From: Scolanthus callimorphus | Lineage: Eukaryota > Cnidaria > Anthozoa > Actiniaria > Edwardsiidae | Length of the DNA stretch: 64,000 nt | Reading direction: 5' to 3' | Assembly (NCBI GenBank): GCA_033964015.1 | Contig: CM066915.1 | Coordinates: 14,300,372-14,364,371, forward strand | Part shown: positions 12,093 through 23,122 of the stretch, one piece after another | How the letters are laid out: every line of letters begins with the position of its first letter | How positions within the stretch are numbered: the stretch's first letter is position 1 | Position numbers and translations under genes: made by a program | The notes under the pieces: generated by a model | The model's database searches: none | What the model was told of the DNA's origin: nothing | What the model saw: only the letters and a program-made list of their open reading frames with translations

Positions 12093-13400
12093 ATTGCAGG
12101 GCTGCGTATAGATTCTAAAATTAGATCACGAGACTCAGACAAACAATCCTTCTGAAATTCCATTCAGAAGGATCGCGCTTGTAATACGAGCCTGGGAAGG
12201 AGTACATACAAGCTGCTCTGCTATAATGAGTGGAACTACCAGTTTACCAATTTATTTTGTATCGCTCGTTAGAGAGAAAAACTGAGAAAATGTGAGGAAC
12301 GTGTATTTGTTTATCTGAGTGTTTAATTAGTGTTACGTCATCTGTGCGCAGCAATATTAAACACGTAGCCAGGGAAATCAATCAACACAAGCGCGGATCA
12401 AACCAGTTAACAACGCTGTTCAGTACATGTCCATCAACGTTCATGGATGCTTATGTTCAATAAGGTTCAACGATTGAATATTCGTGTTAACAGCCGGGTC
12501 ATCTCCAGTGTAAGAACCATTCCCTGAGGACACCTTTGTGTATAGTTACTATTTAATCATAATTGGTTCAACCTTCGTTCTACCAAACAAAGAAAGCTTT
12601 GTGACGCAGCTGGTGAGTTCTTACACTGGAGATGAGCCTAGCAGCCCGCACCAATGAAGAGTCGACGTCACGCAAACTGGCCCTAGTTCTAGGTTTGCCA
12701 CTAGTTTACAAATCGCTGAACGTCCGCCGTATATTTCTAAGCATTCCACGTGATTTTCCAACCATAAAATTGGTCAGTCAAAAGGTTTGACATAATCTTT
12801 GTCGTGTTTTAAAATTCCTCATGATCTATGGACATTTTTGACAGTTTAAATGCAATCAAAAACTAACACCACTGAAAACACCACTACAATTGTTACATTG
12901 GAATCTCTAATACAATCTAAGGGGATTCTCTTTTGACGAACAAAGAGTGATTATTGGAAGAACAAGACTATGCGATGTGTATGTGACTTGAGATTTTATA
13001 GGCATAATATGTATATAAGATGGATAATATAATTTATTATTAGTGCAAAATAATTAAAATAATTTTTATGGTACTTTTAGTAGGATTTCTATGTATCGAC
13101 CAATATCAGTAGATAAGCGATGCTCTGTCAAGTCACAGGTGACTCGATTTCATGGTAGAAGTATGACGTGCTAAAGCTTTATTGCCTTTTAGCTGATTTC
13201 ACTGCAGAACAAATACATGTAAAGTGTATATAGTTTGTTAATGATGTATATAGAATATTAATTATGTATTTAGAGTAAGTATGTATAAAAGATTAAATCA
13301 TTGCAAAGACGTTTGTTTGTTTGTTTTTCGATTTTTCCAAGGCCATTTTCCGGTCTCCTTGAACATTTCAGTCAGGATCGGTCCAGCCATTTGCCTTGGT
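12093..13400. other. Spacer with one foldback element
   Basis: No gene seen. The only structure noted is the foldback at about 12,496-12,638; the rest is AT-rich unique sequence. Confidence 0.5.
12496..12638. mobile_element. Foldback MITE
   Basis: TCATCTCCAGTGTAAGAA at the left pairs with TTCTTACACTGGAGATGA at the right, about 22 bases per arm, around a 95-base core without coding capacity. Confidence 0.7.
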
Positions 13401-13404
13401 GATA

Positions 13405-13916
13405 AGTGTGCGTAACCTAAACTAGGGCACTTGTAAGTTGAATGACAGCAACATGGTGCATTGCTATGTGCGTAAACTAAACTAGGACACAAGTTGAATG
13501 ACAGCAACATGGTGCATTGCTATGTGTGTAACCTAAACTAGGGCACAAGTTGAATGACAGCAACATGGTGCATTGCTATGTGCGTAACCTAAACTAGGGC
13601 ACAAGTTGAATGACAGTAACATGGTGCATTGCTATGTGCGTAACCCAAACTAGGGCACAAGTTGAATGACAGCAACATGGTGCATTATTATGTGCGTAAC
13701 TTAAACTAGGGCACAAGTTGAATGACAGTAACATGGTGCATTACTATGTGCGTAACCTAAACTAGGGCACAAGTTGAATGACAGTAACATGGTGCATTAC
13801 TATGTGCGTAACCTAAACTAGGGCACAAGTTGAATGACAGTAACATGGTGCATTGCTATGTGCGTAACCCAAACTAGGGCACAAGTTGAATGACAGCAAC
13901 ATGGTGCATTGCTATG
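13405..13916. repeat. 56-bp minisatellite, about nine units
   Basis: The unit contains CCTAAACTAGGGCACAAGTT followed by GAATGACAG and AACATGGTGCATT. Units vary at a few positions (CAGCAAC or CAGTAAC, GCTATG or ACTATG) and the first units are irregular in length. No gene overlaps it. Confidence 0.93.
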
Positions 13917-14381
13917 TTGGCTACCAGTGCCTAAACCGGGAAGCATCGGACGATCATCATGCTCGTGTGGCGTGGAAAAATATTTGTTGCGCGGAACGAT
14001 GTTTCCCTGTTTCCATAAAACAATGCTGTGTCCAACATGTATCCTTGTTTAGCCTCAACGAAACCTACAATCTATCAGGCTCTCCGGTTGAGTCATGACA
14101 AAGCTCTCGTAAGATCTAAGCCTATTGGATGGATACCCTCAACGCAAATCAATAGGGTGTCGTACAACAGACCGAGGAAACAATAGAATGTTTTGTTCTA
14201 ATCATCCAATCACGAAGGCCCCAGGCCATTGTATATCGTTGATTTTGTAAAATTGATTTCAGACGATAATCCTTGCTGAGGTACAGTAGCACTAATACTG
14301 AACGGGTCCAAACGGAACTGATGGGTAGTCACGCATAGAGAGTTCGCTTGTGTTGCGTGACATTTAATCCATCAAAAAGGA
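13917..14381. other. Spacer, nothing recognised
   Basis: Unique sequence between the 56-bp minisatellite and the small ORF at 14,382. No coding or structural signal was found. Confidence 0.45.
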
Positions 14382-14543
14382 ATGGCTGAAAAGAGTACAT
14401 CGAAATTAGAAAAAAGGTTTGAAGAACGTTTTTTCGCGCCCTACGAAAGTGCGGTCAAGCAGAAAAGAAAAGAAAGAAACAGCAGCTTCAGCCCAGAATC
14501 AAACTTCGGGCACAAGGTGATAGGTCCACACAGAAGCTCATAA
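14382..14543 (+). CDS. Small hypothetical ORF interrupted by a Mutator-like insertion
   Basis: An ATG with an in-frame TGA shortly upstream opens 53 codons of protein-like composition, beginning MAEKSTSKLEKRFEERFFAP and continuing with many Lys, Arg, Glu and Ser. The last three codons and the stop belong to the element that starts at 14,532. If the element and one copy of its 9-bp target duplication are ignored, the frame continues for about 15 codons into the right flank before a stop. It is not a known family. It could be a first exon (a donor-like AAG|GTGATA lies at about 14,515-14,520) or chance. Confidence 0.3.
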   Translation: MAEKSTSKLEKRFEERFFAPYESAVKQKRKERNSSFSPESNFGHKVIGPHRSS

Positions 14544-15983
14544 GTAGGAGCGTGCATCCCACGTAATGGGTGGGTCTCACATGTGTTTTATAGCTTGAGC
14601 TATTTTTAGAATCAGTTGCGCGGGAAAAATTAGCCAATCAGAATTCTTCCTTACATAGTGACGTCACGCGTCAGAGCTCTGCTTTTAGCCAGTGGCTAAA
14701 TCTATTTTTACTTGCAGCTCTTTTCGAGATGGAAAACCGGGTGAAAATGTTATCTCTTTGCATGGTTTCTGACTGTACAAGTTGAGTAAACTAAAACAGA
14801 TAACAGATGGCTTCAGACATCAAGAAAAATTACTTGAAAACAATCTAAGGGAAAGCAGAAAAGAATCGCGGCCTCGCTTCTTCTCACGGTTCTCGCACAG
14901 CGAAAAGTTCATGAAGGACTATAAATTTATGCATTAAAGCTGATGAATTTGGTGGCCACGTATGGATTAGGGAAGCATAAAGGATTTACAACGAAGTACC
15001 AGGACTATGTGGATGCATGGTTTGATTTCTAATTTGGTACACGGACAATGAGATAAAGTTCGCTACTATACAAACGATACAAGCAGGAAGGCGAGAATGA
15101 AAGTTTGTCAAAAACCTTTACAAGGAGTCCGAAAAAACTGAACACATACAACTCGGTAAGCCGGGACTATGTACTTTTTCAATTCCTAAGTCGACATGGA
15201 CTTTTTTAGTTTCTTCCTTTTTTTGTTTTCGTTTGTGTGAAATTATTCTTTTGATGCACGAAATTTGTCAAGTTTGTTTTTTGTTTGCGAGAACTGGAGT
15301 AGTAGCGTTGAACTTGTACTTGAACTGCTTGAATGAAGCACGACTTGAAAGAGTTTATTGCCTACATTCTATAAACTATTTGAAAACAAAATGAATGGTA
15401 ATAAAGTGTTACTACTACTACCGGTGCGAAAGGTGTAGGCACTGCATGATGGCACTCTGCGAATCGACAGGAAACACCGAGCGTTTTCTAAAATTGTCGG
15501 CCAACGGAGCACTGCTTTGATTTCATGAAATACATGGCAGTCGAGGATGGCATCTGCTTCACAACCAGTCCGTCTGAGGGCAGAAGTTAGCTTATAAAGT
15601 TGTCGATGTTCCTCTTGTAGCGTACTGCTTATTTGCCTATTTGCTGTTCGCTAACAATCATAACAATTTTAACACTTCGTGGCCATATTGTACGCCTGCT
15701 AGCTTGACACTTCACCGTGTGTTGCTATTGTTGCACACTGGATCTAAATCACTAGACTAGTAAAAATATTTGCTTCATTTTGGCAAAGGGATAAAGTAAA
15801 AGCCGTTCTTGTCGTGTCAGAGGAAGATTTCGTATTTCTTGCGCCTGCTGCATGTATGACGTAATTTGTTTACTTCTCTCTGATTGGTTGATTTTTCGCG
15901 CGAAAATCTAAAAATAGCACAAGCGATAAAACACATGTGAGAACCACCCAATAGGGAATGCACGCTCCTACTTATGAGCTTCT
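14532..15983. mobile_element. Mutator-like (MULE) non-autonomous element with long TIRs
   Basis: The ends are exact inverted copies starting AGAAGCTCATAAGTAGGAGC, and similarity continues for about 130 bases per arm with scattered mismatches. The element is flanked by a perfect 9-bp direct repeat, GGTCCACAC, at 14,523-14,531 and 15,984-15,992. Long TIRs with a 9-bp target duplication are the hallmark of Mutator-like elements. The 1,452-bp body has no transposase frame, so it needs a helper in trans. Confidence 0.82.
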
Positions 15984-15992
15984 GGTCCACAC

Positions 15993-16359
15993 TATCAAAT
16001 CGATGGAAGTGGGTTTCTGCAAACCAGTCAGACTGCTCGTTAAAATTTTGACGCCGTAGCGAAACATGGGTGTCCATGTGTGTATATGCGCCAAGAAAAG
16101 GAAGATACCTGGATTTGGTTCTCCCATGATCTGATACTGAATGGCCGGGGAAAAGCACGTATTGTTGCAGATAAAAAAGTATTCTTCAGTGTAACCCTAA
16201 TTTCGATCGCCACCCTACTCCATCCATCCCTAGTCTACTTGAACAACATACTACCCTAGATGTGACGAGGTCTTATAAACACGTTTTTGATGAGAATGCC
16301 CCAAAAAGCAGCATGCCCCCAGTGCAGTATGCTGTCTATAAGGTACTGCCAGAAGTACA
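15993..16359. other. Spacer between the MULE and the orphan gene
   Basis: Short unassigned stretch. A minus-strand frame of 113 codons at 15,817-16,158 runs from here into the MULE across the insertion boundary, so it cannot be an ancestral gene in that form. Confidence 0.4.
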
Positions 16360-17666
16360 TCAGTATCCGCGCTGCGTCTTGCGAGACTTCATGGTCGGGG
16401 GTGGCGTCTCTTGGCAATCAAGATATCTTAACCTCTCGTCTAATGTCGCATTGATCTCCTTCAGTTGCCTCATAATCCTTTCCATGTCAGCATAAAACAC
16501 ATGATTTAGCTTCTGACGCCTGTCTAGCTCCTCCTGTGTTAATCTCTGTGATACACTCCTTCGCGCGTCCTCGATGTTCCTCCTCAGCCCACTCCTGCCC
16601 ATGTCAGCCCTGTCATCCCCACGAACCTTATGCGCGATGAACCGCACTGTGGACCTTTCGGAATTCACGAGTTTATGAAACTCGTCTTTTGCTAAACGTT
16701 TGTCTCTAAAAAGCTCAGGTTGGGTAGTGATGCTTTGGTGACGGGCGGGGTGTCTGGGACTAGTATCTGGTTTGCTTACCAAAGGAAGCCCGGTATCTAG
16801 CGATTCCACAGAATGCGGACGCCCCGAGGGTTGGGGTATCAGTACATGTACGCTGTCGGGTACAGAGTGCCGTCTGTGTAATTCGGGGATATGCACTTTC
16901 AGGGTGGAACTGTCTCGGAAAAGCGGACTTATCGGAATTTTGCCGTCGCTAGATGGGGTAATAGGCCGCGCATCTATCGCCTTACTCCGATCAAGAATGG
17001 TACTTGGCAATATGATCGCACTTGGTCTCTTGGTTTCATTTCCAGGAATTGTTGTGGACTTTTTGGTTTTGTCCTCTTTGTCGAATTCGTCTTGCTTAGT
17101 TTGTTTGAGTGGTTCCTCGGCACGAATATACTTCCCATAATTCTTTATCACGTTTTCGGCCATGGACAGCCTCCTATTTAGTATAGTAGCATGCGCATTA
17201 GTCGACTGTAAATGATACTGCTTCGGCTGCGTGCCTTCCTGCGTCGCGTCGGAGGGTGAGCCAGGACGCGGAAATCCCGCGACTTTAGGTCCTAACAACC
17301 TAGCAGAGTTCTTGGCTTCCAAAGTTGTTAGAGTCTTACTTTGGGTCCAAGTACTCCAGGTGTCGAGGCACGCGATGAGGCTGCTGAAGATGATGCAGGT
17401 CGTGATGTCGCTGGAGCATGTTCCTCCTCTACCTTGGGCACTTGTATGGTGGGTACTTGTCCTTCGGGGTTCTCCTGTGGCTCCACACTGGTCCCTGCTA
17501 GCTGGCTTGCTCGCCGCGCCATCACCCTCTCTTGGAAGCGTTCCCAGCTGTTCACGTTCGATTGCTTGAACTGCTGTCGAATCAACATTCGTATGTTATC
17601 CACTGTTTTATCAGAAACTGGCACTTCGGTAGTTTCCTCTAGTACTTTCTGCCCCTCTTCAGCCAT
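16360..17666 (-). CDS. Orphan protein with C-terminal helical motif, frame break inside
   Basis: Two frames lie end to end. The first (17,666-17,328, 112 residues) starts MAEEGQKVLEETTEV and contains NSWERFQERVMARRASQLAG. The second (about 17,322-16,360, about 320 residues) is Ser/Pro/Arg-rich, then ends in a predicted helix with ADMERIMRQLKEINATLDER and LDCQE. The frames differ, with only five bases between them, and LGPKV occurs at both sides of the join. This may be a real frameshift, a sequence error or an unrecognised short intron. The C-terminal motif (ME.IM..L..IN..L..R...L.CQ) recurs in the gene at 18,675-19,583, so the two are diverged tandem paralogues. No known domain is recognised; a coiled-coil partner-binding role is only a guess. 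Confidence 0.6.
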
Positions 17667-18376
17667 TTTGGATAACGAGACAGAAGCAAGAGGTTTCTTG
17701 ACAACGAGATTCCCACTACTAGCTCAGTGCTTTGTGAAGTACAATTTCTTTCCTCTCCGAGTACTTCAGTAGGTTGGATATAAACTGGGAAGAATGTGCG
17801 ATTATTACTACGCAATGTGACCAAATACACACCAAAAGTTGTGTAAAGATTTCTGAAGACTGTCTCGTTCTTCAATAACATAATCGTGAGTTCGGTTTAA
17901 AAATGTATCCTCCAGAACATAATGGTACGACTTGATTGGGTAACGGTTGCCAAGATATTTGTTATCGAAGCTTTCATCGCGGTGTTTCGATTGAATGTAC
18001 ATCACACATATTACCTCCTGTGATTAGAAGAAACATTGTTTGACGTGTTACTGTAATCAGTTCATTTAATAAAGCGTTAAACGAGTTTGATTGGATTAGA
18101 TTAACACAAAATGACGAATTAACGCAGCTAAGTTTAATGAAAACAAAACAGAACAGTTGGAGCTATGAAGTTCCAAAGTTTTATAGAGAAAACGTGGACC
18201 TAGTAATTATCAATAAACAACACTGCTCAGTACAAATAGAGTGAAAAGAGTGAATGAAACGTTTTAACTTTGTGTGTTTTACGGTATGTTGTGACATTCG
18301 TATGGCATTTGGGCCAACTTACGTGTTTGCTAACGAGTGTTGTAGATATAATCTCTACTTAGAGCAAAGGACATAA
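17667..18376. other. Spacer, nothing recognised
   Basis: Presumed 5' flank of the orphan gene at 16,360-17,666 on the minus strand. AT-rich, without repeats or frames that I can support. Confidence 0.4.
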
Positions 18377-18664
18377 CTAGATGATACATGACGCCGCATC
18401 GCCAGCTGTTTCATGTAGCCGGGAATTTATATTCCAGTAACGTTGTAATGTTAAATTCAACTGCGTTTTCGTTTTCAATAAAACCAGAAAAAAGCTTGTC
18501 GAGGATTCAGAAAACTGTTGTTGGCTGAACCAATTTAGTTTTGGCGTTCTTTCAACGGCACAGTATGTACTGCTTGCAGGATAATTGAAATTTAACAATA
18601 TATAAAGCAACAGGACGACTGAAACCACAAGAAAAACACACACAGCATAAGGTCTATTTTCCAT
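18377..18664 (-). CDS. Hypothetical small protein with N-terminal membrane segment
   Basis: A 95-codon frame starts MENRPYAVCVFLVV and continues with a hydrophobic run to LLNFNYP, like a signal anchor or signal peptide. The remainder is polar with no recognised domain. It begins 11 bases after the stop of the orphan gene at 18,675 on the same strand, so it may equally be part of that gene's 3' UTR. It could also be the first exon of a type II membrane protein, but no downstream exon was identified. Confidence 0.25.
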   Translation of the reverse strand: MENRPYAVCVFLVVSVVLLLYILLNFNYPASSTYCAVERTPKLNWFSQQQFSESSTSFFLVLLKTKTQLNLTLQRYWNINSRLHETAGDAASCII

Positions 18665-18674
18665 AAACAGACTG

Positions 18675-19583
18675 TTAATAGTGTCCTATTGGAGACCTTG
18701 CTATATCGGGCTGTATCCTCAAGGCAGGAGAGTCAGGCTGACATCCCAACGCCGCCATCCTCTTGCTAAGCCGACCATTTATGTCTTGTAATTCATTCAT
18801 AATCTGCTCCATCTCCCGCATGAATTTCGCTAGCTCATCGGACTCTGCCTTGTCCCACACTCCATTGCTTTTATCCGCCGTCTTCCTTTGGCGCATAAAT
18901 TTGCCTCGGGGTTGTGCTGCGATCTGCTTATGAATTTCGCGCACCCTACTTGCTACAGCTGTACGGCTCTCATCGCTAGGAGTGCCTGCAACACGTCTGG
19001 CGGCTAATCTTGGACTCCGCGATTGTGGACGCGATAAATCAGGACTTTTCACTGATGTACCTAGACGGTTAGGTCGTGAGGTTTCTATGGCAACAGGGGA
19101 GAGCAACTGCTGGTTCTGCACCTTTGACAAACTTATCATTCCCTCCTTGTTGTCATGCATACTCGGCTTCCACGCCCAAACCTTTTCATCGATAGCATAA
19201 GACCGATTCGAGATCTTCTTGCCTCTCCCAGAGTTTTTGACTTCTTTATCATGGTGTCGACTTCTACCCTCAATCGATGGAAATATGTCTTTTCTCCCTT
19301 TTCTGTTCTTTTGTTCCTTTTTAGTATTTAGCTGTGAACGTTCAAATTTTAGAATTCCGTTTTCTCTATTGTTTCCCTTCACTGTCTCATACTGTACTCT
19401 AATAAATGACTCCACTTTCCTTTGAGAGCCTTGACTTGTTACCTCTAGTGCCCTGTTATCAGGTAATGCCGGGTAGCAGTTCTCGCGGACGATGCTCCTT
19501 GTCGAACTCAAGTGCTGTCTGTCTTTCGTTTCTTCTTGACAAGCCATGACATGCGGCAAAGAAGTGATGGGTGGATTCTCCAT
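18675..19583 (-). CDS. Orphan protein, paralogue of the 16,360-17,666 gene
   Basis: A single open frame of 302 codons starts at an ATG that follows an in-frame TGA. The N-terminal two thirds are basic, Ser/Arg/Lys-rich and probably disordered. A helix near residues 245-285 reads ELAKFMREMEQIMNELQDI, then NGRLSKRMAALGCQ. This matches the end of the neighbouring minus-strand gene in spacing (ME.IM..L..IN..L..R...L.CQ), and both proteins end in an aromatic (HY or GY). A tandem duplication followed by strong divergence is the simplest reading. I do not recognise the family. The single-exon form is supported only by the uninterrupted frame. Confidence 0.6.
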   Translation of the reverse strand: MENPPITSLPHVMACQEETKDRQHLSSTRSIVRENCYPALPDNRALEVTSQGSQRKVESFIRVQYETVKGNNRENGILKFERSQLNTKKEQKNRKGRKDIFPSIEGRSRHHDKEVKNSGRGKKISNRSYAIDEKVWAWKPSMHDNKEGMISLSKVQNQQLLSPVAIETSRPNRLGTSVKSPDLSRPQSRSPRLAARRVAGTPSDESRTAVASRVREIHKQIAAQPRGKFMRQRKTADKSNGVWDKAESDELAKFMREMEQIMNELQDINGRLSKRMAALGCQPDSPALRIQPDIARSPIGHY

Positions 19584-21118
19584 GAAAAAGTTTCTTGTCT
19601 TCCAGTTTCAAGTGTCGTCTGTTTTCATGCAAAAATATTACTCCATCCGTACAAACTTTGAAAAGAACTCCTTTACAAGCGAATGCCTCAGACCACACTT
19701 TCTGCTAGATATATTCCTGATAACTTTGGATCGGTATACACAGCGAAGGCACGACAAGATCATATGCCTGAAGCTCATTAGATATTTTTGTTTAAATCCG
19801 ATCATTATTCCGACATACATGAGCTCTATTTCAAAAGATCCAAGTTTCAATTGGGTAAGTATTGAGTTTTAAGTCTAAATCTTACGGATATTTAGATGTG
19901 GTCTAAACCACAATTCACAAGTGTCTTCAATTAAACTCGAGTAATAGGACACGTTAACGTGAGTTTTCTATAGAGATCTGAGGTGTGAATATAACAAAAT
20001 TGATACTTAGTTTAGATAAAAACTAATTGAGTTCCGTAAAATAATAACATGCTTTGTGAATTGGAGAAGCATTTTATTCGTGACAAGAACTTTCACGTAT
20101 TAATTACCTTCCATTAAATGGGATTAAGGTATCAATATTCAGTTAACACACTATTGTCTTTATGTATATGAAACATCAGCTGGAGCGATATAACTCTGTC
20201 TATTAGGTTCTCGTATCAAGGCGTCTTCCGTAGAAATAGCCAACCTAGTGATTTTGTTTCACTGCGGTTTCTGTTTTGGCAACATGAAAGCTTTCACAAA
20301 GACGTATACAGTAAGGACATACCCAAGATTCAATGCACCAGGTTTATTTAGCAATTTTCGCTAATACTGTATCTGATTTTTTCAAACGTTTATACACAGT
20401 TTATTGTTAATATCACCAGTCGATTATGATAAAAAAGTTAACCGTATTAGTTTGGTACTTTCTGCTGGTCAAACAGACACATCTTTCTAGATTTAAAAGA
20501 CATTGTTACTTTTTGCATTTCGATTATTATATCGACAAGTAAACATATCCCAGTTTTCCCACTTTCAATTGGGAAAACTGTAATTCTAACCGCATTTCAC
20601 ATTTATGGCGCGCTATAGTCATTGATCTCACAGTGCATGAAAGAGCTCTTAAAAAATGTAATGTATACGAGTATCAAAATGAATTTCACATGTGCTTCTT
20701 GAGTTGATCTCCATGAGTTGCGGTGACAGTTTGATCAAACTTTTCAAGTCAGTTACCTACAAGAGCGCGAAACTCTAATCTACAAGCATGACTGGCTAGA
20801 ATGAGGGGCAAGATGATGTGCAGCAACCACGTTTTTTCGCACGTACTTTTTTTTAGATTGTTGCATAACTTGAAATGGCCACGTACCTATCTGATGTATC
20901 TGATTTCAGTGATTTATGAATAAAAATACTGGGCGGTAAAACATTCTTTAAAAGGTGATAATTAAAATGGCATTCTATCCAAAGGACAACCAACACGTGG
21001 GCCGGGATAAGACAACCGAGAATAATTAATTACCAGCATTTGCACTTATTCGCCTCTTCACTTCTTCCTTTTTGAAGACAGCGTATCTAGAAAAGGGAGA
21101 AATCAAAGGTATCAAATA
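19584..21118. other. Intergenic spacer
   Basis: About 1.5 kb of AT-rich sequence without a supportable gene. A short inverted repeat (CAGTTTTCCCACTTTCAATT with GGGAAAACTG) lies at about 20,551-20,580. The search for a last NOP53 exon here was negative. Confidence 0.5.
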
Positions 21119-21120
21119 TA

Positions 21121-21360
21121 GAGCGATTTTCACATGACTGTCGTGAAAGCAATTCATGAGTGATTCACTATCCAATCAAATGCGATAGTAATTCAACAAG
21201 CCAATCAGAGAGCGAGGTAATTCGCAAATCTCTCCTTTTTGCGAGCGAAGTTATCACAAGTAATTTGTTTTCTCTACGCGATCTGTTTGGCTGAAGGATC
21301 GAAGATCATGCCCTCGACCAATCACAACCCGAAGCGTAATTTGTAATTACGACAGTCAGT
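21121..21360. mobile_element. Tc1/mariner-like MITE, right end decayed
   Basis: Starts after TA with GAGCGATTTTCACATGACTG and shares its whole body (ATCCAATCAAATGCGATAGT, GATCATGCCCTCGACCAATC) with the intact copy at 29,060-29,607. Its right terminus is lost or mutated after a CAGTCAG remnant. Confidence 0.75.
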
Positions 21361-21433
21361 ACGTTGGTGGCAAATCCCTTTAACTTCGCAATCGAAGGAC
21401 AACATTCCATCAAATTCCATTCGGCCGATCCCC

Positions 21434-21590
21434 TACTATACATGGAACCGAGTCAGCCCAGGACCCCCCTTGGGGACAAAAAATACAGTAAACATTAAGG
21501 AAAAAAAATCGATTGTGACCCCCTTTGGCGACAAAAAATACAGTAAACATCAAGGTTGTGACCCCCCTTTCTGGAGACCTGGCTACGCCC
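21434..21590. repeat. Short direct repeat, two units of about 60 bp
   Basis: GACAAAAAATACAGTAAACAT followed by (C/T)AAGG occurs twice, with C-runs before each. It looks like the remains of a G/C-run-bearing repeat element. Confidence 0.5.
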
Positions 21591-22228
21591 CTGCAGCTTG
21601 AACTTTTGCAACTTGTATTCGACGTGTTTCTTCTGTGCTGTGTTTCCTAGCATTTTCGAACTGCATACCAACGAGCAAAAATGCGAAATTTTGAGCTCTA
21701 CGGGAAACGTCGCCTAGAATTTTCGGACATCATTTTTTGCCTGGTATTTTCGGAAAAACCCGTTTTTGATCTTCATCATTTTCGCAAATCCGAACACATG
21801 AGGGGAAAAAAGAAAACATACTATTGCCTGACGTTTAAATGTCCAAAAACAGCCATCTAGTTGTTGGCATTGTAACATACGGTCCATACGTTATTCCTAA
21901 CCGTACCTCCAAGCTCGTTAATGCAAGCTTTCTTGTAGGATCGTCTGTCGTATTCTTTGAGGGCATATTTCCGATGAGGACTGGAAAATAACGCGCATAA
22001 TCATCAAGAGCAGGTCTATATATACTAACCAATCAAACTCGAGAACTAGAACGTGCTTTTGAATGGCTTCCTTGACAAGTTATCATAACATAAAACGATG
22101 ACCCAAGGAAACACAAGAAAAGGAGTGTGCAAGATTTGTATGGCTCGCTCCATAAGGATGAAATAAAGAACATAGACATGAGGGAATAAGAGAGAGTAGG
22201 AAAAGATTCACAGATTATCCGGGACTAA

Positions 22229-22770
22229 TAAGCCACAGATGGCGGCGCAGTGTGTTTGTGCACGGCACACTGAGCGTACGGTCGTGAGTTCCAACCCGGA
22301 CCGGCCAACCGTATCGACTTTTCTCTGATCCAAGTTGCTTGCTTATAGCTTTGACTTCCTTTCAAATGGAGCTCTGATAAGGGAAAGGGGTAAAGCTGTA
22401 CACCGTGGACCTCACTAAGGTTTGTCAGTTTACAGCTAGAATTGTTGCATCGCGAAACACGTTTTCAAAACATCGATTTGTTTTTGGCTTCTCTGTTCTG
22501 CCAGTCAAACCTTATGAGCCAATCAGATTATTGTCCTGTCTCGCCTAGTGCAGTAGCCTGGCTTTTCGTCGAGACATTGTCTGGTCTTAAATCAGAGAGA
22601 AGCCGGTTGACAGGGCAAGAGCTTCCTCGGCTCAGATATTTTGATTGGCGGAACAGCAAAGTCCAAAAATTAAAACACATTTGATGTTTTGAAAACGTTG
22701 GTCGCGATGCAACGGTTTTAGCTGTAATTACGAGTTATCCACGTTAAATATAGTTTTTATATACTTCCCA
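22229..22770 (+). mobile_element. tRNA-derived SINE, split by a nested MITE
   Basis: The head has an A-box-like GGCGCAGTGTG and a B-box-like GAGTTCCAACCC. The body (ACCGTATCGACTTTTCTCTG, then GCTTGCTTATAGCTTTGA) matches the copy at 55,245-55,490 along its length, including the tail ACGAGTTATCCACGT. The MITE at 22,433-22,724 interrupts it before the tail. Confidence 0.75.
22433..22724. mobile_element. Tc1/mariner-like MITE nested in the SINE
   Basis: CAGCTAGAATTGTTGCATCG at the left mirrors the right end CGATGCAACGGTTTTAGCTG, and the arms also share ACGTTTTCAAAACATC. TA stands at both borders (22,431-22,432 and 22,725-22,726), as expected for a TA target duplication. It is 292 bp with no coding capacity. 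Confidence 0.78.
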
Positions 22771-23122
22771 TACCCCAGGAAACCCGCCCTGATTTATGAT
22801 CCGTTATTACTTTTATTTTCTTCTAAATTAAAAGCTACAAACAAAATGTAGTAGCTAGATGTCCCACGCGGTATGTTTTGATGTTGTAAAAACACCATTG
22901 GCCCCCTTTTAAAAAAGACGGCCTTGCTTCAAGACACCTGCCACTGAGATACAAGTATTTTCTGGCAATGAGTAAAGTAAAGCAAAGTAAAGCAACCATA
23001 TTTAACGTCGATAATTCGTAACAGTAATTGAAACGACAAACCCGAGGTCCACGGTGCAAAGCTTTACAAAGCTCCAGATGAACTGTTAGCAAGCTGGACC
23101 ATTTGCTCCATACTGATATTAC

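Noticed and set aside
13405..13916. CRISPR-like array
   Set aside because: Whole units repeat without unique spacers, and the context is animal DNA; it is a minisatellite.
15817..16158. 113-codon minus-strand frame
   Set aside because: It runs across the right border of the Mutator-like element, so part of it is transposon sequence; no family match.
16772..17772. Plus-strand frames of 96-143 codons
   Set aside because: They are antisense shadows of the orphan gene on the minus strand.
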